Positions 42,501 to 52,352 are shown, counted from the stretch's first letter. The stretch is DNA of 64,000 nucleotides from Bosea sp. ANAM02 (GCF_011764485.1 NZ_AP022849.1:124001-188000), one strand, 5' to 3'. The notes: generated by a model not told the origin, from the sequence alone. Numbers and translations are program-made.

Positions 42501-45500
42501 CTTAAAGGGCTCGGCGGCTTCGACCACCATGGTGAACTGGTTGGTGGTCGCAGTGACCGCCGACGGCGATCGATTATCCACCACGACGATCCGGTAGGCA
42601 GCCTGGACCGAAGCGTTGGTTGGCGAGCCGGAAATGGCGCCGGTCGTGCTGCTGAACGTGAGGCCCGTCGGAAGAACGCCTGCCGTTGCGTTGTACCATG
42701 ACGTTCCGGAAAGGTACTGCAGGGTATAGCTCTGCGATGCGCCTGTAGCTCCCGTCAGCGTCGGAGCGATGGAAAGGGGCGCTCCCTGCTTCGTGTATAC
42801 GATCGACGGCATTGCCGCCGAGAACGACGTGGAATCCGCCGTTACCGCGATAAGGAACGAGCGCGAGGTCGCGGTAAGGCCGTCCCCGTCACGCACGAGG
42901 AGACGGAGTTCGCTTCCGGTCCCGACGGTTGTCGGAGTGCCCGAAATCGCGCCAGTACTGTTGTTGAAGGTCAAGCCAGCCGGAAGCGTGCCGATGACTT
43001 CCCAGACCAGAGAAGGAACGGCGTTGGTTACGGTCGGCGTGAAAGAGAACGGCTTGCCCGCAACTGCGGAGAGTGCCGAGATCGATGCGATCTGCGGAGC
43101 CGCGCCAACGCTGATCGTGTAGCTGACGTCCTTGGATGCGCCGGTGGCATCCGTAGCGCGAAGCTTCACAAGGAAGCTTCCCGCTTGCCCAGGCGTACCT
43201 GTGATGTAGCCGTTCTCCGCATTCAGGCTCAGACCTGACGGGAACGGACCCTGGACGAGGCTCCAGGTCACTGTGCCACTGGCGCCGGTCGCGATGGCGT
43301 TGGCCAGATAAACTTTGCCGATACGGTTGTTCGAGCTGACCTCGGTGACCGCCGCATCGAGACCATCCTGAACGGTGATGGTGATCGCCTGCGTGTTCGC
43401 CGTCTTCGAAGAGTCCGTCACGCGCAGCGCGATCTGATACGTTCCGTTGCTGGAGGGAACGCCGTTGAGCGCACCCGTGGTCTCATTCACAGCGACGCCC
43501 GGCGGAAGCGCCCCGGAAATGACCGACCACATGACCCCGCCAATCGTATTCTGCGACGACGGGCGGATATCGAGCTGCGCGTTGCGGCGGACCGTGTAGG
43601 CGTTGGCATCGAAGGAGGCTGTCGGGATAGCGCGGTCCGCGACCGTGATGGTCAGCTCGGGCGTGCTTGCCGACTGATAGTTGTAGGTCGCCTGGATGCT
43701 GAACGAGCTTGCGCCGATGGCGAACGCCGTAGGAGTGCCCGCCACGACGCCGGTGATAGCATCGAAGGACAATCCCTGCGGAAGGCGACCGGAGATCACC
43801 CACGAAGCGTACTGGCCGACAGTCTGGTTCTGCAGGTAAGCAACAGGAGCCAGACGGAAGGGCTGGCCCACCGTAGCGGTGAAAGCGGTGCCGCCGGCGT
43901 CGACGATGAAGGCGTTCTCACTGACGATAAGCGAGAGCTGCGCCTCTGCCACAGCGCCGTCGCTGTCCGTCAGGCGGACGGTAACGAGCGCGGGGGTATT
44001 CGAAGCCGCACCGGTGGGCACACCGGTGATCGCACCCGTCGTCGTGTTGAAGCTCAGCCCCGCCGGCAGGGTGCCGTTAAGCGAGAAGGTCGGAGCGCCA
44101 ACGAGGTTCTGCGTCGTCGGGACGATGTTGCTGTTCACCGCCGGCCGAATGACGGCTGACTGATAGGTCAGCGACGGGCCGACCTGGACATCGAGCGTAT
44201 GCGTGAGCGTCGCTGCCGCATTCTCGCTGTCGACCACCCGAACGACGGGTGCGTAGGTGCCGAACTGCGTCGGCGTGCCCGAGATCTTGCCTGTCGAGTC
44301 GATTGCCACGCCAGGAGGCAGCGCGTTGGACGAGATCGACCAGGTGACCCCGCCCACCGCATTGGCGACAGCGAGCTGCGTGGTCGAGGCCAGTCCCTTA
44401 CGCCACTTCGGAGCCGCCGCCGCGACCGAGATCACGTTCGGTTGCGCAACCGCGAGCACGAAGTTGTCGGACGAGCCTGTGATCGACGTCGCGGTGTTCA
44501 ACGCGTTGATCTTGAGCGATCCGGAGGTGACAGCCGCCGTCGGCGTGCCTGTGATCGAGCCATTCGCAGCCGAGAACGTCAGGCCGGCCGGCAGCGATCC
44601 GGTCAAGGACCAGGTGACGGTGGAGATGTTCGTGGTGGGGACGAGGGTGAAGGGCTTGCCGACCTTCGCCGTGGGGATGTCCCCGAGGAACACGTCGGGC
44701 GCGTTCGAGACGGCAATGCGGATGTCCGCCGAGGACGCGACGTATCCGTCGGTATCACGCGCCTGCACACGAACGATTGCGGTGCCGGTGACGGAGGTCG
44801 AACCGCTGATCTGGCCCGTGCTCTCATCCAGCGTGATGCCTGCCGGCAGGGTTCCGGTGGAAACCGAGAACTGAAGAGCGCCTAGGTTGCTGCGGACCGT
44901 CGGGTTCAGCGTCAACGACTGGCCGGGAGTGATCGGCGAGTTCGCGGTGTAGCTGATGGTCGTGGCTGGCAGGACGGAAGCGGTCACCTGGGTGGAGGCC
45001 GTCCGGTTGTCCTGGGAGTCCTTGACCGTCAGGGCATAGACCCAGTTGCCGCTGGCTCCCGCCGGAGGCGTCACGACCATCGCACCCGTCGCCGAGTTGA
45101 TGCTGTACGGGCGAGGGGTTCCGCCGACGTTCGCGATCGACCAGATCGGGGTTCCGCTGATGCCAACCGCCGTCGGGGCCTGGGTGGTAAAGGAAGTGCC
45201 GGCGCGCAAGGTGTAGGTCGACTGGGCAGTCGTGACGGCAAGGCCGGAATTGACCGTGATCGAGAAGGCCGACGACGTTGTCGACTTGTTGTCGGTCGTG
45301 TCGGTCAGCGTCAGGGTCAGGCCAGGGAAGGTCGCCAGCGTCGCATAGCCAGTCGGCGTGCCCAGCAGGCGGCCGGTGGCAGGGTTCAGCGAAACGCCGT
45401 TGGGCAGGTTTCCGCTGATCGTCCAATAGCCGGCGTTCGGGTAGAAGAGATTGGCGCCGTTCGGTGCGAAAGCGTTGCTCTCGACCGCGGTGTCGTTGCG

Positions 45501-48500
45501 GAGCGTGACGTTGCCGACGTTCCCGATCGAGGGGTTCGGCATCGCACCAAGCGTGAAGGACGCGGTCGCCTTCGCCGAGTCGGATGAATCAGTCGCTGTC
45601 AGAGTGACGATCGTGGGGGAGAGGCTGGTCGACGGCACGCCGCGGATTTGACCGGAGACGGAGTCGAGGCTGAGACCCTGCGGCAGCGAACCGTTGGCAA
45701 GCGCAACCGAGAACGTCACCGTCGGGCCGGCCTGACCGATGATCGTCGGCTGACCGAGGTCGATGAAGGATCCGACGCGCGCGAAATAGGAATTGCCGAG
45801 ACCGGTAATGGAGAACTGCGGTCCAATGGTCAGCGAGACGAGCGGAGAGTCCGCGACCGACTGGTCGTTGCTGTCCGTCACCCGGATCATGAAGAACGAC
45901 GAGCCAGGCGCGGTCGGCGTGCCTGTGATGCGACCGGTCGAGTTGTCGAAGTTCAAGCCAGCAGGGAGCTGGTCGCTGCCCGGCTGGAACACCAGAGACC
46001 AGGTCGGTGTGCCAGCGAGACCCGTCGCATTCGCGGTGATGGAGATCGCGTCACCGACGCGCTTCTTCACGGTGTCCGTCGAGACCGTGACGGTCGGCTG
46101 GTTGTAGACGGTCAGCGTGAACGGAGCGGACGAGGCGACCTTGCCGGTCGTGTCCGACACGACAAGCGTCAGGCCGCTGGTCGTGGTGATCTCGTTCGGG
46201 GTTCCGGTCAGAACGCCGGTGGCGGCATTCAGCGAGACCCAGGCCGGCGGGTTGGAGCCCTGACCCCAGGTCCAGTTCGAAGCGCCGACCGCGTTGACCG
46301 CGGTGGGACGGGCGCTTGTGAAGGCAGTGCCGTTACGAGCGAGGAAGCTGGTGGGCAGATTGGCGACACCAAGGCGTCCGATCACCTGCAGCGAGAGCGT
46401 GAGCTCGTTGGACTTCTCCTGATCGACCGAGTCGGTCGCCGTGAGCGTGAGCGGTCCGACCGTGGTGAGATCCACCGGAGCCAAGCCGGTAATCGTCCCA
46501 GTCCCAGCGTTGAACGTTGCCCAGCCCGGGAGGTTCGCCCCGGTGAGTGCCCAGGTCAGGGTGCCGCGCTGGCCGGAGACCGACGGAGCGTTGCTCGCGA
46601 AGGTGTCCTCAGCGTGTACCTGAACCGTGCTCGGGCCGACGATGGTGAGCTTGCCAGCGATCTGGACGGTCAACGGGACCGCGAGCGTCGCCTGGTCGCT
46701 CTTATCGCGAACGATCAGGTTGGCCGTGAAAGCACCAGCATTGCTCGGCGTGCCGCCAAGGACGCCATTGGCGCCATTCAGCGTCATCCCGGGAACGAGG
46801 TTAGCCTGAGGAGCAAGCGACCAGACCAGCTCTCCGATGGCGCCGTTGACGGTCACCGGAGCCATGCTGAAGGCACGCTCGACGCGCCCTCCGTAGCTTG
46901 GAGCCTTGTTGGCGACCGAGAGGCCTGGGGTGGCCGAGACCGTGAAGTTCGGGCTGGTGCTGACCGCGCCGTCCGCCTCGGTCACCTTGAGCGAAAGGGT
47001 CCAATCGCCCGTGGCCTCAGGCGTACCGGTGATGGCGCCCGTCGAGGGATTGAGCAGAGCCCACGCCGGCAATGTGCCGGTGTTGACGCTCCAGGTCATC
47101 GTGGTGACGGCGCCAGTGGCGGTCGGCTCCAACGTCAGCGGAGCACCGACGCGGACGGACTTGTTCGCAACCGCGATCTGAGCCGAATTCTTCGTGTCAA
47201 TCGTGATCGGCGTGACCGTCGCGAAGCCGCCGGCGGAATCCGTCAGGCGCAGGACGACCGTATGGTTCGACGCGGCGGCAGGCGTGCCGGAGAACTGACC
47301 CGTCGTCGTGTCGAGCGTCGCCCAGCTCGGGAGGCTGCCCGAGTCGATGGACCAGCTGATGGTGCCCTTCGCGTTGAAGACCTGCGGAGCCTCCGATGTG
47401 AAGGCGACACCGATGCGCGGGGTGTAGCTCGACCTGGACGCCGCGGAGAGACCGGAGCTGATGACGATCGAGAACGGCGCCGAGGTGGCGACGCCGCCTG
47501 CGGCGTCCGTCATGCGAAGCGAGATGCCGGAAATCGTTTCGATCGCGTTCGGGCGGCCGCTGATAGCGCCGGTCGAGGCACTCAGGTTCGCCCAGCTCGG
47601 GAGCGTGCCGGAGGCCAGCGTCCAGGTCTGCGGGGCAATGGCGTTGGTGACCGATGGAGTGGCCGCGAAGACAGCGTCCCGCGCACCCGGATACTCCGAG
47701 GCGACCGTGATTTGGGGATCACCGAGGACCGAGATGCTGAAAGCGCTCGTGTGAGCGACGGCCCGATCGTAGCTGTCGGTGACCGTCAGGATGAGATTGG
47801 TCGCCGAGACCGAGCTCGAAAGATTACCCGAGATCACGCCGTTCGACGGGTTCAGCGTCAGGCCCGCAGGAAGGGTGCCGGAGGTGATCGCGAAAGTGGG
47901 GGATCCAAGCACGCCAGCGAGCTCTGGCGCCGGGGTGGCGATCGGGCTGTTGATGTGGAAGCTCAAGGACGAGCTCAACGTTGCCGTCAGCGTCGGGCGG
48001 TTCACCGTCAGCTTGAAAGGCGTCGTTTGGGCATTCGTTCCGTTCTCGTCTGTCACCCGCAGGCGCAGACCCGTCGTCTCGGCGAGCGAGTTCGGCGTGC
48101 CGCTGATGCGTCCGGTCGAGGTATTTAGCGTGGCCCAGGACGGAAGCGTGCCGGCCGCAAGCGACCAGGCGAGCGTGCCCTGCGCACCGCGGACAGTCGG
48201 AGCCGGAGCGTTGAAGGGGACATTGAAGTGGGCGATCAGCTCTTCGCCGAACGCATCCATTGTCAGTGGCGACGGCCCGACCGTGATGGTGAAGGGCTTG
48301 GTGGACGTGGTCGCGCCGCTCGCATCCTGACCCGACAGAACCAGGCCAGAGAACGTACCGACAGTCGTCGGCAGGCCCATGATCGAGCCCGTCTGCGTAA
48401 GCGCCAGGCCCGCCGGCAGGTTGCCAGCGCTGATGGACCAGGATGTGGTGCCCTTGGCGCCAACAACAGTCGGAGATGCGCTGAAAGTGCTTCCCTGCGT

Positions 48501-50888
48501 TGCGGCGAGGTTCGCCGCCATCGTGGCGGAGAAGACCGGCATATCGACGACCGAGATTGTGAAGGGCGCGCTGCGTCCAGACCGGCCGAACCGATCCGTG
48601 ACGAACAGGCTGATCTCACCGCTGATGCCGGCGGCCGGCGGGGTCCCGCTGATGGCGCCTGTCGAGGTGTCCAGAGCCGCCCAAGACGGCAGCTCGCCGG
48701 AGTCGAGCTTCCATGTCAGCGGAGCGAACGCGTTCGTCAGCTGCGGGGTAGCCGAGAACTCTTGTCCGGTCGTGGCCGTGCGCGACGACATCGCGACAGT
48801 TGGGCTGGTGTTCGAGGGCGCGACCGAGATGGTGAAATTGTTGGAGACGCCGGATCGACCCGCCTGGTCGGTCACAAGAATGCTCAAGCCAGGCAGATCG
48901 CCCGAGACCGTGGGCATGCCGCTGAAGCGGCCGCTCTGGCTATCGAAAGCGAGACCCTCGGGCACGCGACCTGAAACAATCGAGTAGACCGGCTGAGAGC
49001 CGGTGCCGGTCACGGTCGGAGCGGCCGTTGTGGTTTCCTCCGCGACGCGCACCGAAACCGTCTCGGGCATCGTCACCGTCACCGGTGACGATGGAGTGAT
49101 GCTGATCGCGAAGGTGTTCGACGTGACCTGAGCGCCGTTGCTGCTGTCTGTCGCGCGCAGGGAAAGCCCTGGCACCGTTCCGACGGCAGTCGGCGTGCCG
49201 ACAAGCGCGCCCGTTCCCGCGTCGATCTGCAGCCAGGCAGGGAGCGAGCCAACGACCGACCACGAAACCGTGCCCTTCGCGCCGCTGACCGTCGGGGTGT
49301 AGCGGAAGAACTGGTTCGTCGAGGCGGGCAGGCTTTCCGGGACATCGGCGATGGCGAACGGTACCGGCTCTTCGGCCGGCCGCACATTGATGTTGAACAG
49401 GCGCGAGCTGGCCTGAATGCCATCATGCGAGTCCCGGACCCGCACCGTGGTCTCCCGGTTGCCCACCTCAGTCGGCGTACCTGAGATCACACCAGTTGCG
49501 CTGTCGATCGACAGGCCAGCTGGTAGGCTCCCGCCAGCACTCCAGGTACCTGTGCCGACTAGGCCGTCGACCATCGGAGCAGACGCAGTGAAGGGCTGCC
49601 CCACGCGCGCGGACGGAACCGATGGCGCAGTGACCGACAGACCCTTGAGGATATTGATCGTCGTCGGAGACGAGGTCGCGGTGGCGCCGTCGAAGAGGTC
49701 GACCACGCTGAAGGTCACGCCCGTATAGGAGGCCAGCGATCCGACATAGCCGAACAGGGAGCCGTTCTCGTACCTGAATTCGTAGCCAGGGATCGTGCGG
49801 GACATCGTCCAGTAGCCGCCGGCCAGCAGATTGTTGCCCTGCGGGCTGACCATCAGCCTTGCATTCTGTCCCTGGCGGAAATTGTAGACTCCGCTGACCG
49901 CGATCGACGGCGCTTCACCAACGGTGAAGGACACCGGCGGCGAGATCGTCGAGGCGCCGGTGGTGTTGTCGACGATCTTGAGTGCGACGTTGTCGAACTT
50001 TCCGGCAGCGGTGGCCGATCCCGAGATGACACCGGTCGCGCCGTTCAGGGTCAGGCCGGCCGGGAGCGGCGAACCTTCTTCCGAAACAGACCAGCGATAC
50101 GGACCCGGTGTTCCGCTCGCATTCGGGCGCACTTCATTGATTGCACGCGCGAGTCGCGCGGGAACCTTGCTCGGCAGGCCCGTGATCAGGATGGTCGAGG
50201 TGACCGAGATCATGAACTCCGCGGACGACCCGGTGGCGCCGTCAGCGTCCGTTACCGTCAGGCGAAGGCCCGGATAGGTCCCCTGCTGCCGCGGAGTGCC
50301 GATGATCGAGCCGGTGTTCGGGTTCAGGCTAAGGCCGAGCGGAAGCTGGCCAGCGATCGACCAGCTCTGAGAACCAAAGACCGGGCGCGCAGTGGGATTG
50401 ATGGTGACTGCTTCGCCGGTCTTCGCCGTGTAATTCGGCAGGACGGTGACGGTCGGAACCGGCTGAACATCGATGATCAGCGACGGGCTCTCACCGGTCT
50501 TGCCGCTCGCATCGACGCCCTTGAAACGCGCAGCGGTGGAGCTCTGGATCTGAGAAGGAATGCCCGCGATCAGGCCTGTGGAAGGATTGAAGGTGAGGCC
50601 AGCCGGGAGCGCCGTGCCGATGCTGCTCCATGCGATGGGGCCGGTGCCGTTCTGCGCGGTCAGCTGCAACGAGAACGGAACGCCGAGTCGCGCGCGGACC
50701 TGGACAGGAAGATAGATCGCGAGATCACCGGTGCCTCGGACGGGCCCCTCTTCGCCAGGAGTACCGGGGTTCGTCGGGGTCGCGACGCTCGACACCGTGT
50801 GCCTGAAATAGAACGCCTGCTGGGCGAAAGCGCCCTGCGGGAGCGCGATCGAGACGGCCAGGACGGCACTGATGATACGGCGAAGCAT
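39591..50888 (-). CDS. giant secreted multi-repeat putative-Ig protein
   Basis: About 3765 residues from ATG 50888 (GTG/ATG at 50906 also in frame). Residues 1-23 are a Sec signal peptide (MLRRIISAVLAVSIALPQGA). By eye I count about 39 units of roughly 80-100 residues, each with the He_PIG-type hallmark 'LPaGLtfn-x(2)-TG-x-I-x-GTPt-x(2)-G' followed by strands such as LTVTDAxG. The last unit ends at the C-terminus. I see no LPXTG motif, no RTX nonapeptides, no barrel and no retention helix. Such repeats usually form long extended surface or extracellular stalks for adhesion. The export route past the outer membrane is unclear. Several repeats in the middle carry 60-70-residue insertions. Confidence 0.87.
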   Translation of the reverse strand: MLRRIISAVLAVSIALPQGAFAQQAFYFRHTVSSVATPTNPGTPGEEGPVRGTGDLAIYLPVQVRARLGVPFSLQLTAQNGTGPIAWSSIGTALPAGLTFNPSTGLIAGIPSQIQSSTAARFKGVDASGKTGESPSLIIDVQPVPTVTVLPNYTAKTGEAVTINPTARPVFGSQSWSIAGQLPLGLSLNPNTGSIIGTPRQQGTYPGLRLTVTDADGATGSSAEFMISVTSTILITGLPSKVPARLARAINEVRPNASGTPGPYRWSVSEEGSPLPAGLTLNGATGVISGSATAAGKFDNVALKIVDNTTGASTISPPVSFTVGEAPSIAVSGVYNFRQGQNARLMVSPQGNNLLAGGYWTMSRTIPGYEFRYENGSLFGYVGSLASYTGVTFSVVDLFDGATATSSPTTINILKGLSVTAPSVPSARVGQPFTASAPMVDGLVGTGTWSAGGSLPAGLSIDSATGVISGTPTEVGNRETTVRVRDSHDGIQASSRLFNINVRPAEEPVPFAIADVPESLPASTNQFFRYTPTVSGAKGTVSWSVVGSLPAWLQIDAGTGALVGTPTAVGTVPGLSLRATDSSNGAQVTSNTFAISITPSSPVTVTMPETVSVRVAEETTTAAPTVTGTGSQPVYSIVSGRVPEGLAFDSQSGRFSGMPTVSGDLPGLSILVTDQAGRSGVSNNFTISVAPSNTSPTVAMSSRTATTGQEFSATPQLTNAFAPLTWKLDSGELPSWAALDTSTGAISGTPPAAGISGEISLFVTDRFGRSGRSAPFTISVVDMPVFSATMAANLAATQGSTFSASPTVVGAKGTTSWSISAGNLPAGLALTQTGSIMGLPTTVGTFSGLVLSGQDASGATTSTKPFTITVGPSPLTMDAFGEELIAHFNVPFNAPAPTVRGAQGTLAWSLAAGTLPSWATLNTSTGRISGTPNSLAETTGLRLRVTDENGTNAQTTPFKLTVNRPTLTATLSSSLSFHINSPIATPAPELAGVLGSPTFAITSGTLPAGLTLNPSNGVISGNLSSSVSATNLILTVTDSYDRAVAHTSAFSISVLGDPQITVASEYPGARDAVFAATPSVTNAIAPQTWTLASGTLPSWANLSASTGAISGRPNAIETISGISLRMTDAAGGVATSAPFSIVISSGLSAASRSSYTPRIGVAFTSEAPQVFNAKGTISWSIDSGSLPSWATLDTTTGQFSGTPAAASNHTVVLRLTDSAGGFATVTPITIDTKNSAQIAVANKSVRVGAPLTLEPTATGAVTTMTWSVNTGTLPAWALLNPSTGAITGTPEATGDWTLSLKVTEADGAVSTSPNFTVSATPGLSVANKAPSYGGRVERAFSMAPVTVNGAIGELVWSLAPQANLVPGMTLNGANGVLGGTPSNAGAFTANLIVRDKSDQATLAVPLTVQIAGKLTIVGPSTVQVHAEDTFASNAPSVSGQRGTLTWALTGANLPGWATFNAGTGTITGLAPVDLTTVGPLTLTATDSVDQEKSNELTLSLQVIGRLGVANLPTSFLARNGTAFTSARPTAVNAVGASNWTWGQGSNPPAWVSLNAATGVLTGTPNEITTTSGLTLVVSDTTGKVASSAPFTLTVYNQPTVTVSTDTVKKRVGDAISITANATGLAGTPTWSLVFQPGSDQLPAGLNFDNSTGRITGTPTAPGSSFFMIRVTDSNDQSVADSPLVSLTIGPQFSITGLGNSYFARVGSFIDLGQPTIIGQAGPTVTFSVALANGSLPQGLSLDSVSGQIRGVPSTSLSPTIVTLTATDSSDSAKATASFTLGAMPNPSIGNVGNVTLRNDTAVESNAFAPNGANLFYPNAGYWTISGNLPNGVSLNPATGRLLGTPTGYATLATFPGLTLTLTDTTDNKSTTSSAFSITVNSGLAVTTAQSTYTLRAGTSFTTQAPTAVGISGTPIWSIANVGGTPRPYSINSATGAMVVTPPAGASGNWVYALTVKDSQDNRTASTQVTASVLPATTISYTANSPITPGQSLTLNPTVRSNLGALQFSVSTGTLPAGITLDESTGQISGSTSVTGTAIVRVQARDTDGYVASSADIRIAVSNAPDVFLGDIPTAKVGKPFTLVPTTNISTVTWSLTGSLPAGLTFSAANGSITGTPTAAVTSGSLKINALNTATSITGSSDNFVLAVAQPNVISVAAAAPKWRKGLASTTQLAVANAVGGVTWSISSNALPPGVAIDSTGKISGTPTQFGTYAPVVRVVDSENAAATLTHTLDVQVGPSLTYQSAVIRPAVNSNIVPTTQNLVGAPTFSLNGTLPAGLSFNTTTGAITGVPTGAASNTPALVTVRLTDSDGAVAEAQLSLIVSENAFIVDAGGTAFTATVGQPFRLAPVAYLQNQTVGQYASWVISGRLPQGLSFDAITGVVAGTPTAFAIGASSFSIQATYNYQSASTPELTITVADRAIPTASFDANAYTVRRNAQLDIRPSSQNTIGGVMWSVISGALPPGVAVNETTGALNGVPSSNGTYQIALRVTDSSKTANTQAITITVQDGLDAAVTEVSSNNRIGKVYLANAIATGASGTVTWSLVQGPFPSGLSLNAENGYITGTPGQAGSFLVKLRATDATGASKDVSYTISVGAAPQIASISALSAVAGKPFSFTPTVTNAVPSLVWEVIGTLPAGLTFNNSTGAISGTPTTVGTGSELRLLVRDGDGLTATSRSFLIAVTADSTSFSAAMPSIVYTKQGAPLSIAPTLTGATGASQSYTLQYLSGTSWYNATAGVLPTGLTFSSTTGAISGSPTNASVQAAYRIVVVDNRSPSAVTATTNQFTMVVEAAEPFKISTASKFDIQRGQAFQMAPTVTGNVGATTYSLYYAQSGSFYSATAAHLPAGITFNPANGTISGTTSVQSVPATTFSIYGSDSRSVGTMSNQFTLSIQNWESGKIVLPSNITVNRGQPVEIIPTLQGVTGTVSSWYLYGLSGTSSTNIGSGSVVPGMTWSNVTGAFGGTPTSTTPYYQSYRLYATENRNGQSLPLYSNQMVITIADWAKPAASIDQTVQIRRGVPATITPTITGVVGTLSVQLQGYNGSNYTTASLPQGLAMNPSTGVISGTPLNTSTPNFLYRYIFTETRNGVAQSFYSNAFSIAIANWDMPVVAYPERTDFVIGQPLTLDPEVSNIEGTPTYRLAWFNGSSWSYSASGPAYLPNGLTFDGATGRISGTPTAATYGQGIYQVTLTEVRPVSGQTQNNVVLSRNFRLAGAAASSAPKLAYGTNNTIIATANDPLDVTPVLSGATAVTGPYTLTYGPVPALTGGKEFYTGSLPSGVGFDTTTGRFTSARILQTAGGNWHGYKICAPTAAGQACAEEVTFRIADRPLVSVEMSPYIDGTRRQSLSVTPTVKNAVGAVTWQLFTQQTSPNGASNDDQMLNTLPAGLSFDTSTGTISGTPTVIGNFRGYKIAANDSQGATYRGMTQEIIIRIAEMEPFVLKAPTLLELTVGDSVDVRPTFSGNFGSVTWDSTISTTANYTQTDGVGTIKQTALPTGLSYSGGALSGTLTAQAAEGNYRGYRICATDGANRGACTDEILIRVLQRPALTVKVPTYVTAKVGDAVSLVPSVENGFGTITWNSGISAGTAPVVDGQTGDFNKGTLPGGLVYSPTDGSITGTLQVNLSPGRYRGYKVGAKDVRNVLTFSDEIIIEVLAADAARIQVASVTDAVRGQPVTIKATATTPLGPFTFGASLNAGSTTAQDGANGDFVKGFLPSGLAYDPATGTVSGTVAVGVTPGRYRGYKFNGTDRRGQTVMSEEFIINVQ

Positions 50889-50943
50889 TTTCTGCTCTGA
50901 CCCCAAGAACCAGACACTACAGTCCTTGATGTGTAACTGGGTT

Positions 50944-50969
50944 CCTTGCGCATTTCCATAGGCGCAAGG
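50944..50969. promoter_or_regulatory. inverted repeat upstream of the giant gene
   Basis: CCTTGCGC (50944-50951), ten-base spacer, GCGCAAGG (50962-50969), a perfect pair 56-81 bases before the giant gene's ATG. It could be an operator. The rest of 50889-51208 (320 bases) holds no gene I can support, but does have an AT-rich stretch with the palindrome GGATTAATCC at 51023-51032. Confidence 0.45.
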
Positions 50970-51208
50970 CCTCAGTCCACCAACCGTCTATGGATAATGG
51001 ACTTTTACCATCACCCGCTCCGAGGATTAATCCGACATTCGAAGGATTTTCGGCAACAGAACAATGGATTCGTTGCAGGATTTGAAGGATTGAAGGACCG
51101 GGAATTCAAGCGATTCGAGCACCTTGTTCCCGAGATGCGAGCGACGCGCGCAAGGACCGGGCGCGGTGTTGATACCGCGGCGCGATCGAAATCGGAGATA
51201 TCAGGGGC

Positions 51209-51967
51209 TCAGCGGATCTCGACGCTGAAGGTGAAGTTGCCGGCCGCTCCGCGCGCCGTCCGGTATTCCATCGGCTCGCCGGCATAGTCGTATGCGATGC
51301 GCGTCAGCACGACCATCGGATCGCCTGGCCGTGCTCCGGTAATGCCATCGGCTTCGCTCGCGCTGTCGATCGAGAGTGTTTCGACAACGGAGGCAACCAA
51401 CTGGCTGCAGCTGGCCTCGTAGATTGGGTAGAGGAGACCAATCAGGGGCGCTTCGCCGAGCGCCAGCAATCCTTGGAAACGCTTCCGGGGCAACCAGATG
51501 CGCTCACTCAACTCCGGCTTTCCGCCCACGGAGGTCAGGCGACGCAGCTCTATGACGTCCTGGGCTTTGCGTAGCCCAAGTTTGTCGAGCGCGGCCTGGG
51601 GCGGGTCTGCGTTGACCGTTACGGCTGATGCATTGATTGGTCCGGTCCCGGCGACAGGGTCTGGATAACCCTCGCCAGCGGCTTCAATGGGCAGCCCCGG
51701 CGATCGGAACGCTCGGTAGAGTGACTTCTCGAAGCTGGGGCGCCTGATGAACGTGCCGCGCCCTCTAGTCCGAACGAGCAGGCCGTCATCCACCAGCGTC
51801 TCGATGGCCTTACGAATGGTGCCCATAGACACCTGAAGCTTCGATGCGAGTTCGGTTTCTGGTGGGATGGCCGCGCCGAACGCCCAGTGGCCTTCCGCGA
51901 TGTGTTGCGCGAATTCGTTTCTCAGGCGGAGGTATAAGGGGATCCTGTGATCCGGCGCGTTTCGCAT
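51209..51967 (-). CDS. GntR-family (HutC/UTRA) transcriptional regulator
   Basis: A 252-residue regulator. Residues about 10-75 form a GntR winged helix (IPLYLRLRNEFAQHIAEGHW, IPPETELASKLQVSMGTIRK, DDGLLVRTRGRGTFIR). Residues about 95-245 form a UTRA-like effector domain (ELRRLTSVGGKPELSERIWL, MVVLTRIAYDYAGEPMEYRT). Members of this subfamily bind small molecules and usually repress nearby operons. ATG 51967 places the HTH at the expected distance; the open frame upstream to 52303 is not protein-like. It is read toward the giant gene, which it may control. Confidence 0.88.
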   Translation of the reverse strand: MRNAPDHRIPLYLRLRNEFAQHIAEGHWAFGAAIPPETELASKLQVSMGTIRKAIETLVDDGLLVRTRGRGTFIRRPSFEKSLYRAFRSPGLPIEAAGEGYPDPVAGTGPINASAVTVNADPPQAALDKLGLRKAQDVIELRRLTSVGGKPELSERIWLPRKRFQGLLALGEAPLIGLLYPIYEASCSQLVASVVETLSIDSASEADGITGARPGDPMVVLTRIAYDYAGEPMEYRTARGAAGNFTFSVEIR

Positions 51968-52352
51968 GGGGGCTTCGGTTTGAACGGCCGATTCACCAGA
52001 AAGGGGAACAGCCAAGGGTAGTCGGGCACGCTCGTACGTCAGCTTCCATCGGCTTTGGTCTACACGCCGGCACCTCGGTCTCTGGCTTGCTTTAGCGGTT
52101 GTTGCCGAGGAACTACCCGTTGCCAAGCCCTGTTCGGTGCTACCTGGTGAGAGGGATGGCGCTCGTGGCCGGGCTCCTCTGCCGGAAACGCGGTATTCAC
52201 TGGGGGTTTGGCGGGTCGGGAACGTTGCCAGGACCGTCTTTTGACAATCCTTCAACGACACGGATTTTCGTCGGCGTGTCCTTCTAGCGACACCCCAAAG
52301 CATGAGTTGGTACCGCTCATTCCGTGTCGCGAAACCAAGTCACCTGATTCGC
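51968..52352. other. intergenic region without supported gene
   Basis: 385 bases between the GntR gene and the SLOG-type gene. The GntR frame stays open to 52303 but encodes an Arg/Ser-rich stretch with no domain character. It probably carries the promoter of the GntR gene and the end of the SLOG transcript. I see no RNA gene or repeat. Confidence 0.6.

Noticed and set aside
40107..48128. Long open frames on the plus strand within the giant gene (up to about 826 codons at 45648-48128)
   Set aside because: They are antisense shadows of a repetitive, GC-biased gene. They are Arg/Glu-rich with no domain, and the minus-strand product has a signal peptide and dozens of consistent Ig repeats.
51968..52303. 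N-terminal extension of the GntR regulator
   Set aside because: The added 112 residues are Arg/Ser-rich with no homology-like pattern, and the family normally starts 10-15 residues before the HTH.
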